Positions 36,227 to 45,940 of a stretch of 64,000 nucleotides of DNA are shown here, one piece after another. The notes below the pieces were generated by a model that saw only the letters and a list, made by a program, of their open reading frames with translations, was not told the DNA's origin and did no database searches. How positions within the stretch are numbered: position 1 is the stretch's first letter; each line of letters opens with the position of its first letter. Position numbers and translations under genes: made by a program. The stretch lies in NCBI RefSeq assembly GCF_900156535.1, contig NZ_FTNV01000001.1, forward strand, positions 496,001 through 560,000. Reading direction: 5' to 3'. This stretch comes from Roseovarius nanhaiticus (GTDB lineage: Bacteria; Pseudomonadota; Alphaproteobacteria; Rhodobacterales; Rhodobacteraceae).

Positions 36227-38047
36227 CTATTCCCAGCAGCTGACCAGCACGGTCATGCCAGCGGCGCGGTCCGCCATCTGCGCGGGCGCCAAGGGTGCGC
36301 CGGGGGTGGCGGCGGCAGGCGACGTGCCCGCAGCCTTCAGCACATCCATCAGCGCGGCCGCGTCGGCGGCGAAGGCCACATCCTCGGGCAGCATGCGCCC
36401 GCCCTGCTGGCGCGGCAGCAGCATGCCCAGTACGGCGCCGCCCGCATCCATCACCGGGCCGCCCACATCGCCCTCAAGCGCGCCGAGCGCGAGGCGGGCG
36501 ACATTCTCGTTGCCGTCAAGGCCGCGCACATCCGATACGGTGCCAAAGGTCAGCGAGGGCGCGCCCAGAACGCCGCCATAGGAATAGCCGGCCACCGTCA
36601 CCTCGGATTGCAGGCGCGGCGCGTCCTGCGCCAAGGCCGCGACGCCGATGGGCGCGATCGCATCGGTCGGGCGCAGCACCGCGATGCCCAGATCGGCGTC
36701 CGAGCTGGTGATCTCTGCGTCCTGCCCATCCTCGATGGTGATATGGCCGCAGGCGCCCACAATTTCGGAGGTGGTCACGACGGTCCCGCGGCCATCCACG
36801 AAAAAGCCCGAGCGCGAGAAGAGTGGCTTGCGGATCTCCAGCCCCGAAATCAGGTCGATGCTTTGTGCGTCATTCGATCCGGCAGCAGGGTCCAGCACGC
36901 CATCGAGCCGGGTAAAGCTGTCCTGCATCAGGCCGAGAACGCGCGCGCGGCGATCCTCGTCGCCCGCAGGCCAGATCAGGGTAAAGCCCTTGATCCTTCC
37001 GTCATCCAGCCGCGCCTCTGTATGCGAGATCATGCGCGCATTCTCACCCACGAGGGTGAAGCTGTCGCCGCGCCGCTCGCGCGGGCCGCTTTCGGGCACG
37101 ATCTCCAGCGTTTGCATGATGTCATAGAGGCCATAAAGCGTGTCCTGCGTGCCCTCTTGGCTGATCATCAGCACGCGTGCGGGCAAATCGCCGGAGGGGT
37201 TGAATTGCACGAAAGGTGGCTCGTAGCGGGCGAATTCCACCGCGCCCAGCGGCAACTGCATCTCGATCCCGGCCTCGGTGTCGGTGACGCGCTGCATGCC
37301 CATGCCTTCCAGCACGGCGTTGTACTGGCGCAGCAGTTCGGCCCGTTGGCGCGTGGTCAGAATACCCGTCACCTCGAAATCATTGGCATCCTGCCAGTTC
37401 GACATCGACCGCCGCGTGCCTGCGCCGAAGGCGGCGTCGATCCGCCCGTCGTAGAAACCGGCCCATTGCAGGGCCACCTGCAGCTCGGCGCGTTCTTCAC
37501 GGCTCAGCTCTGCCTCGCTGGCGCGTGCCTCGCGCGGGGTTTCGTCCGCCACTTCGGGGGCGGCGGGCTTCTGAACCACCGGCTGCTGCGTCTCTGACAT
37601 CTGATCTTGCAAGATGGCGATCGCATCCTCGCTGACACCCAGCTCGGGCGTTGCCGGATCTTGCCGCACCGCGGCGGCGCTCTCGTTCAGAAGGTTCGCG
37701 CCCACGGGCCAGATCTGGCGCGCGTAATCGCTGCTTTGCGCGATATAGCTGTCGCGCGGGATGCGCCCGTCGCGGCGCAGGCGGCGCAGGACGTCCTCGG
37801 CATTCTCGGCCTCGTAGGGGCCAAGCGCCACGACGTACCAGCCCGATCCATCCAGATCAAAGCCGTTCACGTCCTGCAAATTGGCGCTGCGGCGGCGGAG
37901 CGCCTCGTTGATGGCGGCAAGATTGGGCTGCGCTTCGATCTGCACCCAGACCATGGGGGCGCCATCTGCGTCGCCTGATTGCTGAGCCGCGGCCCCACTC
38001 GCACTCAGCATGACCACGGCGAGAGCCGCCACGAAACTGCGTATCAT
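36227..38047 (-). CDS. Exported trypsin-like/peptidoglycan-binding protein, probably not proteolytic
   Basis: A 606-residue exported protein (signal peptide to about residue 22, ending AAA). Domains: a SPOR-like segment at about 33-115 (GSGWYVVALGPYEAENAEDVL), a peptidoglycan-binding_1 domain at about 185-245 (LQVALQWAGFYDGRIDAAFG), and a trypsin-like beta-barrel at about 415-570. The catalytic His position reads TTSEIV instead of TNAHVV, and the Ser position reads GDVGGP instead of GNSGGP; the Asp region DADLGIAVL remains. Two of three triad residues thus seem lost. It likely works in the cell wall as a binding protein. The ATG at 38047 puts the signal peptide first. Confidence 0.8.
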   Translation of the reverse strand: MIRSFVAALAVVMLSASGAAAQQSGDADGAPMVWVQIEAQPNLAAINEALRRRSANLQDVNGFDLDGSGWYVVALGPYEAENAEDVLRRLRRDGRIPRDSYIAQSSDYARQIWPVGANLLNESAAAVRQDPATPELGVSEDAIAILQDQMSETQQPVVQKPAAPEVADETPREARASEAELSREERAELQVALQWAGFYDGRIDAAFGAGTRRSMSNWQDANDFEVTGILTTRQRAELLRQYNAVLEGMGMQRVTDTEAGIEMQLPLGAVEFARYEPPFVQFNPSGDLPARVLMISQEGTQDTLYGLYDIMQTLEIVPESGPRERRGDSFTLVGENARMISHTEARLDDGRIKGFTLIWPAGDEDRRARVLGLMQDSFTRLDGVLDPAAGSNDAQSIDLISGLEIRKPLFSRSGFFVDGRGTVVTTSEIVGACGHITIEDGQDAEITSSDADLGIAVLRPTDAIAPIGVAALAQDAPRLQSEVTVAGYSYGGVLGAPSLTFGTVSDVRGLDGNENVARLALGALEGDVGGPVMDAGGAVLGMLLPRQQGGRMLPEDVAFAADAAALMDVLKAAGTSPAAATPGAPLAPAQMADRAAGMTVLVSCWE

Positions 38048-38276
38048 TCTATGTCTTACCCTTGAGCCACTGACGGATTTCACCGCATTTTCAACGGTTC
38101 TACCAAAAAACCCTTGGGTTGCACCTAAAATATGAACCCCTGCGTCTAGGTTTTGCGCGGGTGCGCCCGCGTCAAATTACCCCCTGCGGTGTGATTGACC
38201 CCCCGCACCGCGCGCCGTAGGTAGAAGGCGCTATTTTCAGGGGCGCGCGCCCCGCCGATTTCCCGAAGGGGCCGCC

Positions 38277-39206
38277 ATGACCGACACGCCAGCCAAGCCG
38301 CGCAGTTTTCAGGAAATCATCCTGCGTCTCCAGTCCTACTGGGCGCGCCACGGCTGCGCCGTGATGCAGCCCTACGACATGGAGGTTGGCGCCGGTACGT
38401 TCCACCCCGCGACCACGCTGCGCAGCCTGGGCAGCCGCCCCTGGGCCGCCGCCTATGTGCAGCCCTCGCGCCGCCCGACCGATGGCCGGTATGGCGAGAA
38501 CCCGAACCGCCTGCAGCATTATTACCAGTACCAGGTGTTGATCAAACCCAGCCCGCCCGACTTGCAGGCGCTCTACCTGGGCAGCCTCGAGGCGATCGGG
38601 ATCGACATGGCGCTGCACGACATCCGCTTTGTCGAGGACGACTGGGAGAGCCCGACGCTGGGCGCCTGGGGCCTTGGCTGGGAGGTGTGGTGCGACGGCA
38701 TGGAAGTCAGTCAGTTCACCTATTTCCAGCAGGTCGGCGGACATGATTGCGCCCCCGTCTCGGGCGAGTTGACCTATGGGCTGGAGCGTCTGGCGATGTA
38801 TGTGCTGGGCGTCGATCACGTGATGGACATGCCCTATAACGATCCGTCGGCGCCCATCCCGCTCAGTTATGGTGACGTTTTTCGCCAGACCGAAGAGGAA
38901 TACTCGCGCTGGAATTTCGACGTGGCCAACACGGGCACCCTTCTGCGCCATTTCGAGGAGGCCGAGGCCGAATGCCGCGCGATCCTGAGCGCCGAAGACG
39001 TCGACCCCAAGACCGGCAAGCGCATCGTCATGGCCCACCCGGCTTATGATCAGTGCATCAAGGCCAGCCACATCTTCAACCTGCTGGACGCGCGCGGCGT
39101 TATTTCCGTGACCGAGCGACAGGCCTATATCGGCCGTGTGCGCGCTCTGGCCAAGCAATGCGCGGATGCCTTCGTACAGACCACCGCCGGCGGCTGGGCG
39201 GCGTAG
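38277..39206 (+). CDS. glyQ: Glycyl-tRNA synthetase alpha subunit
   Basis: A 309-residue alpha chain of bacterial tetrameric glycyl-tRNA synthetase, which binds ATP and glycine. The sequence is highly conserved: [40 protein letters not shown] and [18 protein letters not shown]. Two membrane-protein genes (174 and 278 residues) separate it from glyS; the first of these is a known arrangement in Rhodobacterales. Confidence 0.97.
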   Translation: MTDTPAKPRSFQEIILRLQSYWARHGCAVMQPYDMEVGAGTFHPATTLRSLGSRPWAAAYVQPSRRPTDGRYGENPNRLQHYYQYQVLIKPSPPDLQALYLGSLEAIGIDMALHDIRFVEDDWESPTLGAWGLGWEVWCDGMEVSQFTYFQQVGGHDCAPVSGELTYGLERLAMYVLGVDHVMDMPYNDPSAPIPLSYGDVFRQTEEEYSRWNFDVANTGTLLRHFEEAEAECRAILSAEDVDPKTGKRIVMAHPAYDQCIKASHIFNLLDARGVISVTERQAYIGRVRALAKQCADAFVQTTAGGWAA

Positions 39207-39216
39207 GGAAATGACA

Positions 39217-39741
39217 ATGGGAAAGTTTTTGGCATTGCTCCTTCTTGCATGCGCGGCGGGCGGCGGCGCCCTGATGTATTACCAACAGGTCTACGCCTAT
39301 TACGATGAGGTCGAGCCGAATGGCGAAACCGACGTTCAGATCACGTCAATGATCACCGACGCACCCGAGCTGGTGCTCTACGACGATTTTCGCGCCATCG
39401 ACGCGACCAGCTCGCCCATCCGTTATCGCGCGTGCTTCAACACCTCGATGAGCCACGCGATGCTGACCGAAACTTATGTGCTGGACGACGGCGCCGTGCC
39501 ACTGACGGCGCCCGGCTGGTTCGATTGCTTCGACGCAAGGGAAATCGGCGCGGCGATCGAGGTAGGCGAGGCGCTGGCCTTTACCGGGACCGAGAACATC
39601 GAATACGGCATCGACCGCGTCGTCGCCATTCACGAGGACGGGCGCGGTTGGGTCTGGGATCAGCTCAACCGCTGCGGCGAAATCGTGTTTGACGGCAATC
39701 GCGCTCCGGACGACTGCCCCGAGCCGCCAGAAGGCTACTGA
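39217..39741 (+). CDS. DUF6446-like membrane-anchored protein
   Basis: A 174-residue protein with one N-terminal membrane helix (FLALLLLACAAGGGALMYY) and a periplasmic domain with three or more cysteines (YRACFNTSM, WFDCFDAREI, NRCGEIVFD). It matches the protein usually found between glyQ and glyS in this order (DUF6446-like). ATG 39217 is preferred over 39211 because AGGGA is 7 nt before it. The function is unknown. Confidence 0.8.
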   Translation: MGKFLALLLLACAAGGGALMYYQQVYAYYDEVEPNGETDVQITSMITDAPELVLYDDFRAIDATSSPIRYRACFNTSMSHAMLTETYVLDDGAVPLTAPGWFDCFDAREIGAAIEVGEALAFTGTENIEYGIDRVVAIHEDGRGWVWDQLNRCGEIVFDGNRAPDDCPEPPEGY

Positions 39742-39806
39742 CCGCCCGCGCGGAACGAAACGCGGCGCCATCGCTTGTTCTTCTGAAGCAATAGGGAGAC
39801 TGCACG

Positions 39807-40643
39807 ATGGCCAACAAAGCCCCCGCATGGGTCGTGCCCGTCATGCGCGCCGGATATGGCGCGCGCGGGCTGGTGTACCTGACCGTCGGCGCACTGGCGC
39901 TCTGGGCTGTCTTTTGGGGCGGCGCGGCGCAGGGCACGCAGAACGCGCTGGCAGACCTCAAACAGGTGACATTCGGTTACGTCGCGCTTTGGCTGATCGG
40001 GTTGGGCCTAATCGCTTACATGGTGTGGCGGTTGATCGACGCGGCCATGGACCTTGAGGATGAGGGCAGCGACGCCAAGGGGATTTTTGCCCGGCTCGCG
40101 CAGGCAGTGACGGGCCTCATCCACGGCATTCTGGGTCTGTCGATCATCCGCCTTGGCATGGGGCAGGGCGGCAGTGGAGCTGAGAACTGGACCGCCAAGC
40201 TGATGTCGCTGCCTTACGGGCCTTCACTCGTTGCCATAGTCGGCGCCGTAGTGATTGGGGCCGGGATCTATTACGTGCAAAAGGGTCTGCGCGGGAAATA
40301 CCGCGAGGATATCCGCATCACGCCCGTCACCCGCAAACTTGACCCGCTGATGAAGGCGGGCTTTGTCGCCGAGGGTGTGATCGTCGGCACAATCGGGGGC
40401 TTCCTGCTCTATGCAGGTCTCACGTCCGATCCCGGCGAGGCGGGCGGCGTGGGGCAGGCGCTGGGCTATATCCGCGCGCTCGATTACGGCGCGTTCCTCT
40501 TTGCGGCGCTGGCGCTGGGCCTCTTGTGCTTTGCGCTGGAGAATATGGTCGAGGCGGTCTACCGCATCCTGCCGCGCTATGCTGGCCCCGATGTCAGCAC
40601 ACTGGCGTCGCGTGCCAAGGTGAAGGCCAAGGCGCACACTTGA
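39807..40643 (+). CDS. DUF1206 membrane protein
   Basis: A 278-residue protein with six hydrophobic helices arranged as three similar pairs, each starting with a pattern like GYGARGLVYLTVGALAL, the DUF1206 repeat. AGGGAG precedes the ATG. It lies in the glyQ-glyS interval. No function is established for the family. Confidence 0.85.
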   Translation: MANKAPAWVVPVMRAGYGARGLVYLTVGALALWAVFWGGAAQGTQNALADLKQVTFGYVALWLIGLGLIAYMVWRLIDAAMDLEDEGSDAKGIFARLAQAVTGLIHGILGLSIIRLGMGQGGSGAENWTAKLMSLPYGPSLVAIVGAVVIGAGIYYVQKGLRGKYREDIRITPVTRKLDPLMKAGFVAEGVIVGTIGGFLLYAGLTSDPGEAGGVGQALGYIRALDYGAFLFAALALGLLCFALENMVEAVYRILPRYAGPDVSTLASRAKVKAKAHT

Positions 40644-40751
40644 ACCAGCCCCCGTCCTTCTATTCGCTGGACCTCGCCCCAGCGCGCTAGTATCCCCCTC
40701 ACCGAATTGCCGCCGGTCCCGGCGGCGCGCGTCCATGACGAGGGTGAGACC

Positions 40752-42923
40752 ATGCCGGATCTTCTGATCGAACTCTTTTCCGAAGAGATTCCAGCGCGGA
40801 TGCAGACCCGCGCCGCCGAGGACCTCAAGGCGCGCGTTACCGATGGCCTCGTCGAGGCGGGCCTGACCTATGCGGGCGCGGCCGCCTTTTCGACCCCCCG
40901 CCGTCTTGCCCTGACAGTCAGTGGCCTGACCGCCGCGTCGCCCACCTTGCGCGAAGAGCGTAAGGGCCCGCGCACCGACGCGCCCGAAAAGGCGATCGAG
41001 GGCTTCCTGCGCGGCGCGGGCGTCAGCCGCGACGATCTGGAAGTGCGGGACGAGAAAAAGGGCCAGGTCTATTACGCCACTATCACCCGTCCGGGCCGCG
41101 ATGCCGATGTGATCGTGGCCGAGGTGCTGGAGCATGTCATCCGCAATTTCCCTTGGCCCAAATCCATGCGCTGGGGCAGCGGCTCGCTGCGCTGGGTGCG
41201 CCCGCTCCATTCGATCCTCTGCATCCTCACCGATGACGCGGGCGAGGCGCAGGTGGTCGAGATGGACGTGGACGGAATCAAGGCCGGGAATACGACCGAG
41301 GGCCACCGCTTCATGGCGCCGGGGCGCTTCGCCGTAAGCAGTTTTGACGATTACGCGGCCAAGCTGAAGAAACGCCACGTGGTTCTCGACGCCGCCGAGC
41401 GCGCGGATGCCATCTGGCAGGACGCAACCAATCAGGCCTTCGCCGCCGGGCTGGAAGTGGTCGAGGATCGCGGCTTGCTGGCCGAGGTCGCGGGTCTGGT
41501 CGAATGGCCCGTCGTGCTGATGGGCCGGATCGACGACACGTTTCTTGGCCTGCCGCCCGAGGTGCTGCAAACCTCGATGAAGGAGCATCAGAAGTTCTTT
41601 TCCGTGCGCAACCCCAAGACGGGCCGGATCGAGCGGTTTATCACCGTGGCCAACCGCGAGACGGCGGATGGCGGCGAGACGATCCTTGCCGGAAACCAGA
41701 AGGTGCTGTTTGCGCGCCTCTCGGATGCCAAATTCTTCTGGGAGAATGATCTGCGGCTGGTCAAGGAGCGCGGGCTGGAAGGCATGGCCGCGGGCCTGAG
41801 CGATGTGACCTTCCATAACAAGCTGGGAAGCCAGGCAGACCGTATCAAACGGATAGAGGCTCTGGCGCGGGAGATTGCGCCGATAGTCGGCGCGAAACCC
41901 GATCTGGCCGCCGAGGCCGCACGCATCGCCAAGGCCGACCTGCAATCCGAGATGGTGGGCGAGTTCCCCGAGTTGCAGGGCCTGATGGGCCGGTATTATG
42001 CTGAGGCGGCGGGCCACGACGATGGCGTGCCCGAGGCCTGCGAAGAGCATTACAAGCCGCTGGGGCCGGGCGATATGGTGCCCTCCGCGCCGGTCTCGGT
42101 CGCCGTGGCGCTGGCCGACAAGATCGACACGCTGACGGGATTCTGGGCGATTGACGAGAAGCCGACGGGGTCGAAGGATCCCTATGCGCTGCGGCGCGCG
42201 GCGCTGGGCGTTATTCGGTTGGTGGTTGAGAATGGTGTGAAGTTAAAGCTGACCTCAGTTCTGCAGCAGGGTTTTGGTCCTCAGCCGGCAGATTGGATCG
42301 TCGATTCCGCGAAATCCTCTAAAGCAAACGCAAAAATAGAGGCTGTACTGTACGTAGAAGACGAAAGCGTGACCTATGATGAAAAAGAAACGGTCCTCCT
42401 CGATCTCCTCGCCTTCTTCCACGACCGCCTCAAGGTCTACCTCCGCGACCAAGGCATCCGCCATGACGTGATCGACGCCTGCATCGCGATGGATGGCAAT
42501 GACGATCTCGCGCTTTTGGTCAAGCGCGCGACGGCGCTCAGCGATTTCTTGAAAACCGAGGACGGGGAGAACCTGCTGCAAGGCTTCAAGCGGGCGAACA
42601 ATATCCTCAGCCAGGCCGAGGAAAAGGACGGCGTCGAATACTCCTTTGGCGCGGATGTGAAATTCGCCGAGACGGACGAGGAGCGCGCGCTTTTCGACGC
42701 GCTCAAGGATGCCGCGCCGCAGGTGGATGCGGCCCTCAAAGCCGAGGATTTCGCTGCCGTCATGTCGGCGCTGGCCAATCTGCGCGCGCCGATTGATGCG
42801 TTCTTCGAGGCGGTTCAAGTAAATGCCGAGAATGACATCGTGCGCCGCAACCGGCTGAACATGCTGGGTCAGATCCGCAAGATCGGGCTTTCGGCGGCGG
42901 ATCTGACAAAGATCGAGGGGTAA
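40752..42923 (+). CDS. glyS: Glycyl-tRNA synthetase beta subunit
   Basis: A 723-residue beta chain that recognises tRNA-Gly. It starts MPDLLIELFSEEIPARMQ, the family's N-terminal signature, and contains KSMRWG and LGSQADRIKRIEAL (HD-like domain). It is somewhat longer than the usual 690 residues. The stretch around 42240-42400 is unusually AT-rich (43% GC at 42301-42360 by hand count) with lysine-rich sequence (SAKSSKANAKIEAVLY), unlike the rest of the gene; the frame stays intact. Confidence 0.96.
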   Translation: MPDLLIELFSEEIPARMQTRAAEDLKARVTDGLVEAGLTYAGAAAFSTPRRLALTVSGLTAASPTLREERKGPRTDAPEKAIEGFLRGAGVSRDDLEVRDEKKGQVYYATITRPGRDADVIVAEVLEHVIRNFPWPKSMRWGSGSLRWVRPLHSILCILTDDAGEAQVVEMDVDGIKAGNTTEGHRFMAPGRFAVSSFDDYAAKLKKRHVVLDAAERADAIWQDATNQAFAAGLEVVEDRGLLAEVAGLVEWPVVLMGRIDDTFLGLPPEVLQTSMKEHQKFFSVRNPKTGRIERFITVANRETADGGETILAGNQKVLFARLSDAKFFWENDLRLVKERGLEGMAAGLSDVTFHNKLGSQADRIKRIEALAREIAPIVGAKPDLAAEAARIAKADLQSEMVGEFPELQGLMGRYYAEAAGHDDGVPEACEEHYKPLGPGDMVPSAPVSVAVALADKIDTLTGFWAIDEKPTGSKDPYALRRAALGVIRLVVENGVKLKLTSVLQQGFGPQPADWIVDSAKSSKANAKIEAVLYVEDESVTYDEKETVLLDLLAFFHDRLKVYLRDQGIRHDVIDACIAMDGNDDLALLVKRATALSDFLKTEDGENLLQGFKRANNILSQAEEKDGVEYSFGADVKFAETDEERALFDALKDAAPQVDAALKAEDFAAVMSALANLRAPIDAFFEAVQVNAENDIVRRNRLNMLGQIRKIGLSAADLTKIEG

Positions 42924-43225
42924 GCGCGTCGTTCCCGCGCGGAACCAAGCCGAAGGCGCCCGACCGTCCGTCGCACCAAAGGTGCGCCGCTTTTGGTTGG
43001 CACGCCTCCGGCGCGACGGTCCGGCGCTTTAGCAACGGAGCGCGACGCAGAACGGGCGCGCGGATTGGGTAACATAAATCGCTAAACTCGCGTTTTGGCG
43101 CCAGCGTCCGGTCCGCCGCCGGCCCGGCTCAGCACGCGCCCTGCGCCGCTTGGACGCGCCCCTGACTTTCCCTTGCCTTGTGCACGATCCTGCCTATGCT
43201 GCACCGACACGAGTAGGACGCCGCA
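42924..43225. other. Structured spacer after glyS
   Basis: This 302-bp gap holds no gene. It contains a perfect small hairpin GTTCC-CGCGC-GGAAC (42931-42945) and a larger imperfect fold (42956-43030) in which GCGCCCGACCGT pairs roughly with ACGGTCCGGCGC around an inner GCACC-AAA-GGTGC hairpin, ending in TTT. This probably terminates glyS transcription. Confidence 0.5.
42956..43030 (+). terminator. Possible nested-hairpin terminator after glyS
   Basis: Long imperfect stem with an inner perfect 5-bp hairpin; a short TTT tail follows. The T-run is weak, so the call is tentative; it could be a structured repeat. Confidence 0.4.
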
Positions 43226-45769
43226 GTGCAGCAAGACACCGACATCACGCTGATCACACCCGATGCGCCCATCGGGGCGGATACCCATGGCGGCCGGGCG
43301 AAATGCCTGCAACGGCTGGCGCGGCTGAACCTGCCGATACCGCCGACGATTGCTCTGTCCTTCAAGGCGATTCAGCGGATCGCGGCGGGCGACATGCCCG
43401 ACATGCGCGCGCTGCTGTCACAGCTGGACGAGCACGCGCTGCTCTGCGTGCGCCCCTCATCCGAAGATAGCGATTGGGGCGGGCCGCGTGCGGTGCTGAA
43501 TATCGGCATGTCCGGCGCGATGTGCGAGACGCTGGGCGCGCGGATCGGCCCCGAGGCCGCAAAACGTCTCTATCTGCGCTTTGTTGAAAGCTACGCGATC
43601 CATGTTGCGCGGCTGGACCCCGACATGCTGGACGATATGCCGGGCGATCCCGAGGACGCGCTGGCCTTTGCGCTGCGCGTCTACGAGGACGAAGTCGAAG
43701 AGGCCTTCCCACAGGATCCCGCCGTCCAACTGGCCGAGGTGCTGCGCTCGATGGCGCGCGCCTGGGACGGCACCACCGCGCGGCTGCTGCGGCAGGCCAA
43801 GGGCGCTCCGGCGGATGCGGGGCTGGGTCTTGTCGTGCAGGAAATGGCCATCGGGCTGGGACGCGGCGAGTGCGGCAGCGGCGTGATGCAGCTGGTCAAC
43901 AGCAAGTCGGGCGCGCGTCAGATCACCGGCCGCTACCTCAGCCAAAGCCAGGGGCGCGACGCGCTGTCGGGCGGCAAGGAGGCGCTCTATCTCGAGCGTG
44001 ATCCGCGCGGTCCATCGCTGGAGGAGCTGGCGCCAGAGGCGTTCGCTCAGCTGAAATCGCACCTGTCGGAGATGCGCGAGAAACTGCGCGAGGAAATGCA
44101 GGCCGAGTTCACGATCGAAAACGGCAAACTGCACCTTCTGGACGGCGTGCGCGTGGCGCGCAATGCCCGTGCGGCCGTCAGCATCGCCGTCGCGCTGGCC
44201 GAGGATGGCATCATCCCGCGCGAAGAGGCGCTGATGCGGATCGAGCCGCGCGCCCTTAACGAGCTTCTGCACCGGCAGGTCGATCCCGAGGCCAAGCGCG
44301 ACGTTCTGGCGCGCGGTGTCGCCGCCAGCCCCGGTGCGGCCACCGGCAAGATCGTCTTTACCGCCGAAGCCAGCCAAGCCGCTGCCGCGCGCGGCGAGGC
44401 CACGGTTCTGGTCCGGCGCGAGACGACCTCCGAGGATATTCGCGGCATGCACGATGCCGTCGCCATCCTGACCGAGCGGGGCGGCATGACCAGCCATGCC
44501 GCGGTGATCGGGCGCGGCATCGGACTGCCCTGCGTGGTGGGCGCCTCCTCGATCCGCTTCCAGACAGCTGCGCGCAAGCTGACCGCGCCCGATGGCCGCA
44601 TCCTGAAAGAGGGCGACGAGGTCACCATCGACGGCACCAATGGTGAAGTGCTCTTTGGCCGCGCGCCGCTGCTGGATGCGGGGCATGACGACAGCTTTCA
44701 GGTGCTGATGGGCTGGGCGGATGATGTGCGAGATATCGCCGTGCGTGCAAATGCCGACACGCCGATGGATGCGCAGATGGCGCATAATTTCCAGGCTGAG
44801 GGCATCGGCCTGTGCCGGACCGAGCATATGTTCTTCGAGGAGGCACGCCTGCGTGTCATGCGCGAGATGATCTTTGCCAGCACCAGCGCCGACCGGGCCG
44901 CCGCGCTCGAACGCCTGCTGCCGATGCAGCGCGCCGACTTTGCCGATCTCTTCCGCATCATGAAGGGTCAGTCCGTCTGCATCCGCCTTTTCGATCCGCC
45001 CCTGCACGAATTCCTGCCCAGCGACCGCGCCGGGCACCGCGAACTGGCCGAGGCGCTGGACCTGCCTTTGAGCAAAGTGACCCGCCGGGTCGAGGCATTG
45101 GCCGAATATAACCCCATGCTGGGCATGCGCGGTGTCCGGCTTGGTATCACCGTCCCCGAGATCTATGAAATGCAGGTGCGCGCCATCTTCGAGGCGACCT
45201 TGCAGGTTGCGGGCGAGGGGGTCGAGATCGTCCCGGAGATCATGATCCCGCTGGTCAGCGCCAGCCGCGAGGTCGAGCTGGTCAAGGGCCGGGTCGATAG
45301 TGTCGCCGCCGCCGTGCGCAGCGAGACGGGCCGCGACTTTGCGTTTCGCCTCGGCGTAATGGTCGAGACGCCGCGCGCTGCCCTGCGCGCCGGTGACATC
45401 GCCCCGCAGGTGGCCTTCCTCAGCTTCGGCACGAACGATCTGACGCAGATGACCTACGGCCTCAGCCGCGACGACGCCGGGCGGTTCATGTCGGAATACG
45501 TGCAACTTGGCGTCTACCCCGAGGATCCGTTTCACACGCTCGACCTCGATGGCGTGGCCGAGCTGCTCAGCATCGGCGCCGAGCGCGCGCGCGCCGCCAA
45601 TCCGAATCTAACCCTGTCGATCTGCGGCGAGCATGGCGGTAACCCCGAATCGATTGCCTTCTGCCGGGCGGCCGGATTCGACTATGTCTCGTGCTCGCCC
45701 TTCCGCGTTCCGGTGGCGCGACTAGCCGCCGCACAGCTGGCCGTTCGGGACAAGATCGGCGCCGCCTGA
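43226..45769 (+). CDS. Pyruvate phosphate dikinase-like protein with altered ATP-grasp domain
   Basis: An 847-residue PPDK/PEP-utilising family protein. The swivel domain is intact (GGMTSHAAVIGRGIGLPCVVG, phospho-His), and so is the PEP/pyruvate domain (CRTEHMFFEE, DPPLHEF, SFGTNDLTQMTYGLSRDDAG, SICGEHGG). The N-terminal ATP-grasp domain differs from normal PPDK: the GGKG lysine reads GGR, the arginine motif VRSGAR reads VRPSSE, and the GEYLINAQGED catalytic segment reads GRYLSQSQGRD. ATP use is therefore doubtful. The GTG start at 43226 gives a length close to but below the family's 870-890. Located after glyS as in relatives. Confidence 0.85.
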   Translation: MQQDTDITLITPDAPIGADTHGGRAKCLQRLARLNLPIPPTIALSFKAIQRIAAGDMPDMRALLSQLDEHALLCVRPSSEDSDWGGPRAVLNIGMSGAMCETLGARIGPEAAKRLYLRFVESYAIHVARLDPDMLDDMPGDPEDALAFALRVYEDEVEEAFPQDPAVQLAEVLRSMARAWDGTTARLLRQAKGAPADAGLGLVVQEMAIGLGRGECGSGVMQLVNSKSGARQITGRYLSQSQGRDALSGGKEALYLERDPRGPSLEELAPEAFAQLKSHLSEMREKLREEMQAEFTIENGKLHLLDGVRVARNARAAVSIAVALAEDGIIPREEALMRIEPRALNELLHRQVDPEAKRDVLARGVAASPGAATGKIVFTAEASQAAAARGEATVLVRRETTSEDIRGMHDAVAILTERGGMTSHAAVIGRGIGLPCVVGASSIRFQTAARKLTAPDGRILKEGDEVTIDGTNGEVLFGRAPLLDAGHDDSFQVLMGWADDVRDIAVRANADTPMDAQMAHNFQAEGIGLCRTEHMFFEEARLRVMREMIFASTSADRAAALERLLPMQRADFADLFRIMKGQSVCIRLFDPPLHEFLPSDRAGHRELAEALDLPLSKVTRRVEALAEYNPMLGMRGVRLGITVPEIYEMQVRAIFEATLQVAGEGVEIVPEIMIPLVSASREVELVKGRVDSVAAAVRSETGRDFAFRLGVMVETPRAALRAGDIAPQVAFLSFGTNDLTQMTYGLSRDDAGRFMSEYVQLGVYPEDPFHTLDLDGVAELLSIGAERARAANPNLTLSICGEHGGNPESIAFCRAAGFDYVSCSPFRVPVARLAAAQLAVRDKIGAA

Positions 45770-45940
45770 CGCCAAATCCTACCACATGCTGCGGTTTTTC
45801 GGTTCGGATCGCGCCATGCGCCAGAGTCTGAAAACGGCGCAAATTGGTCTAAAATCGTCACGGGCTGGACGAATGGGCGTGGAAACTATATCTCACCGCG
45901 ATCCTGGGGGGCTGCGCCCCTCGCTGTCTGCAGGTGTTTT

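Noticed and set aside
43457..45535. 692-codon frame antisense to the PPDK-like gene
   Set aside because: Shadow frame; the plus strand carries clear PPDK motifs throughout.
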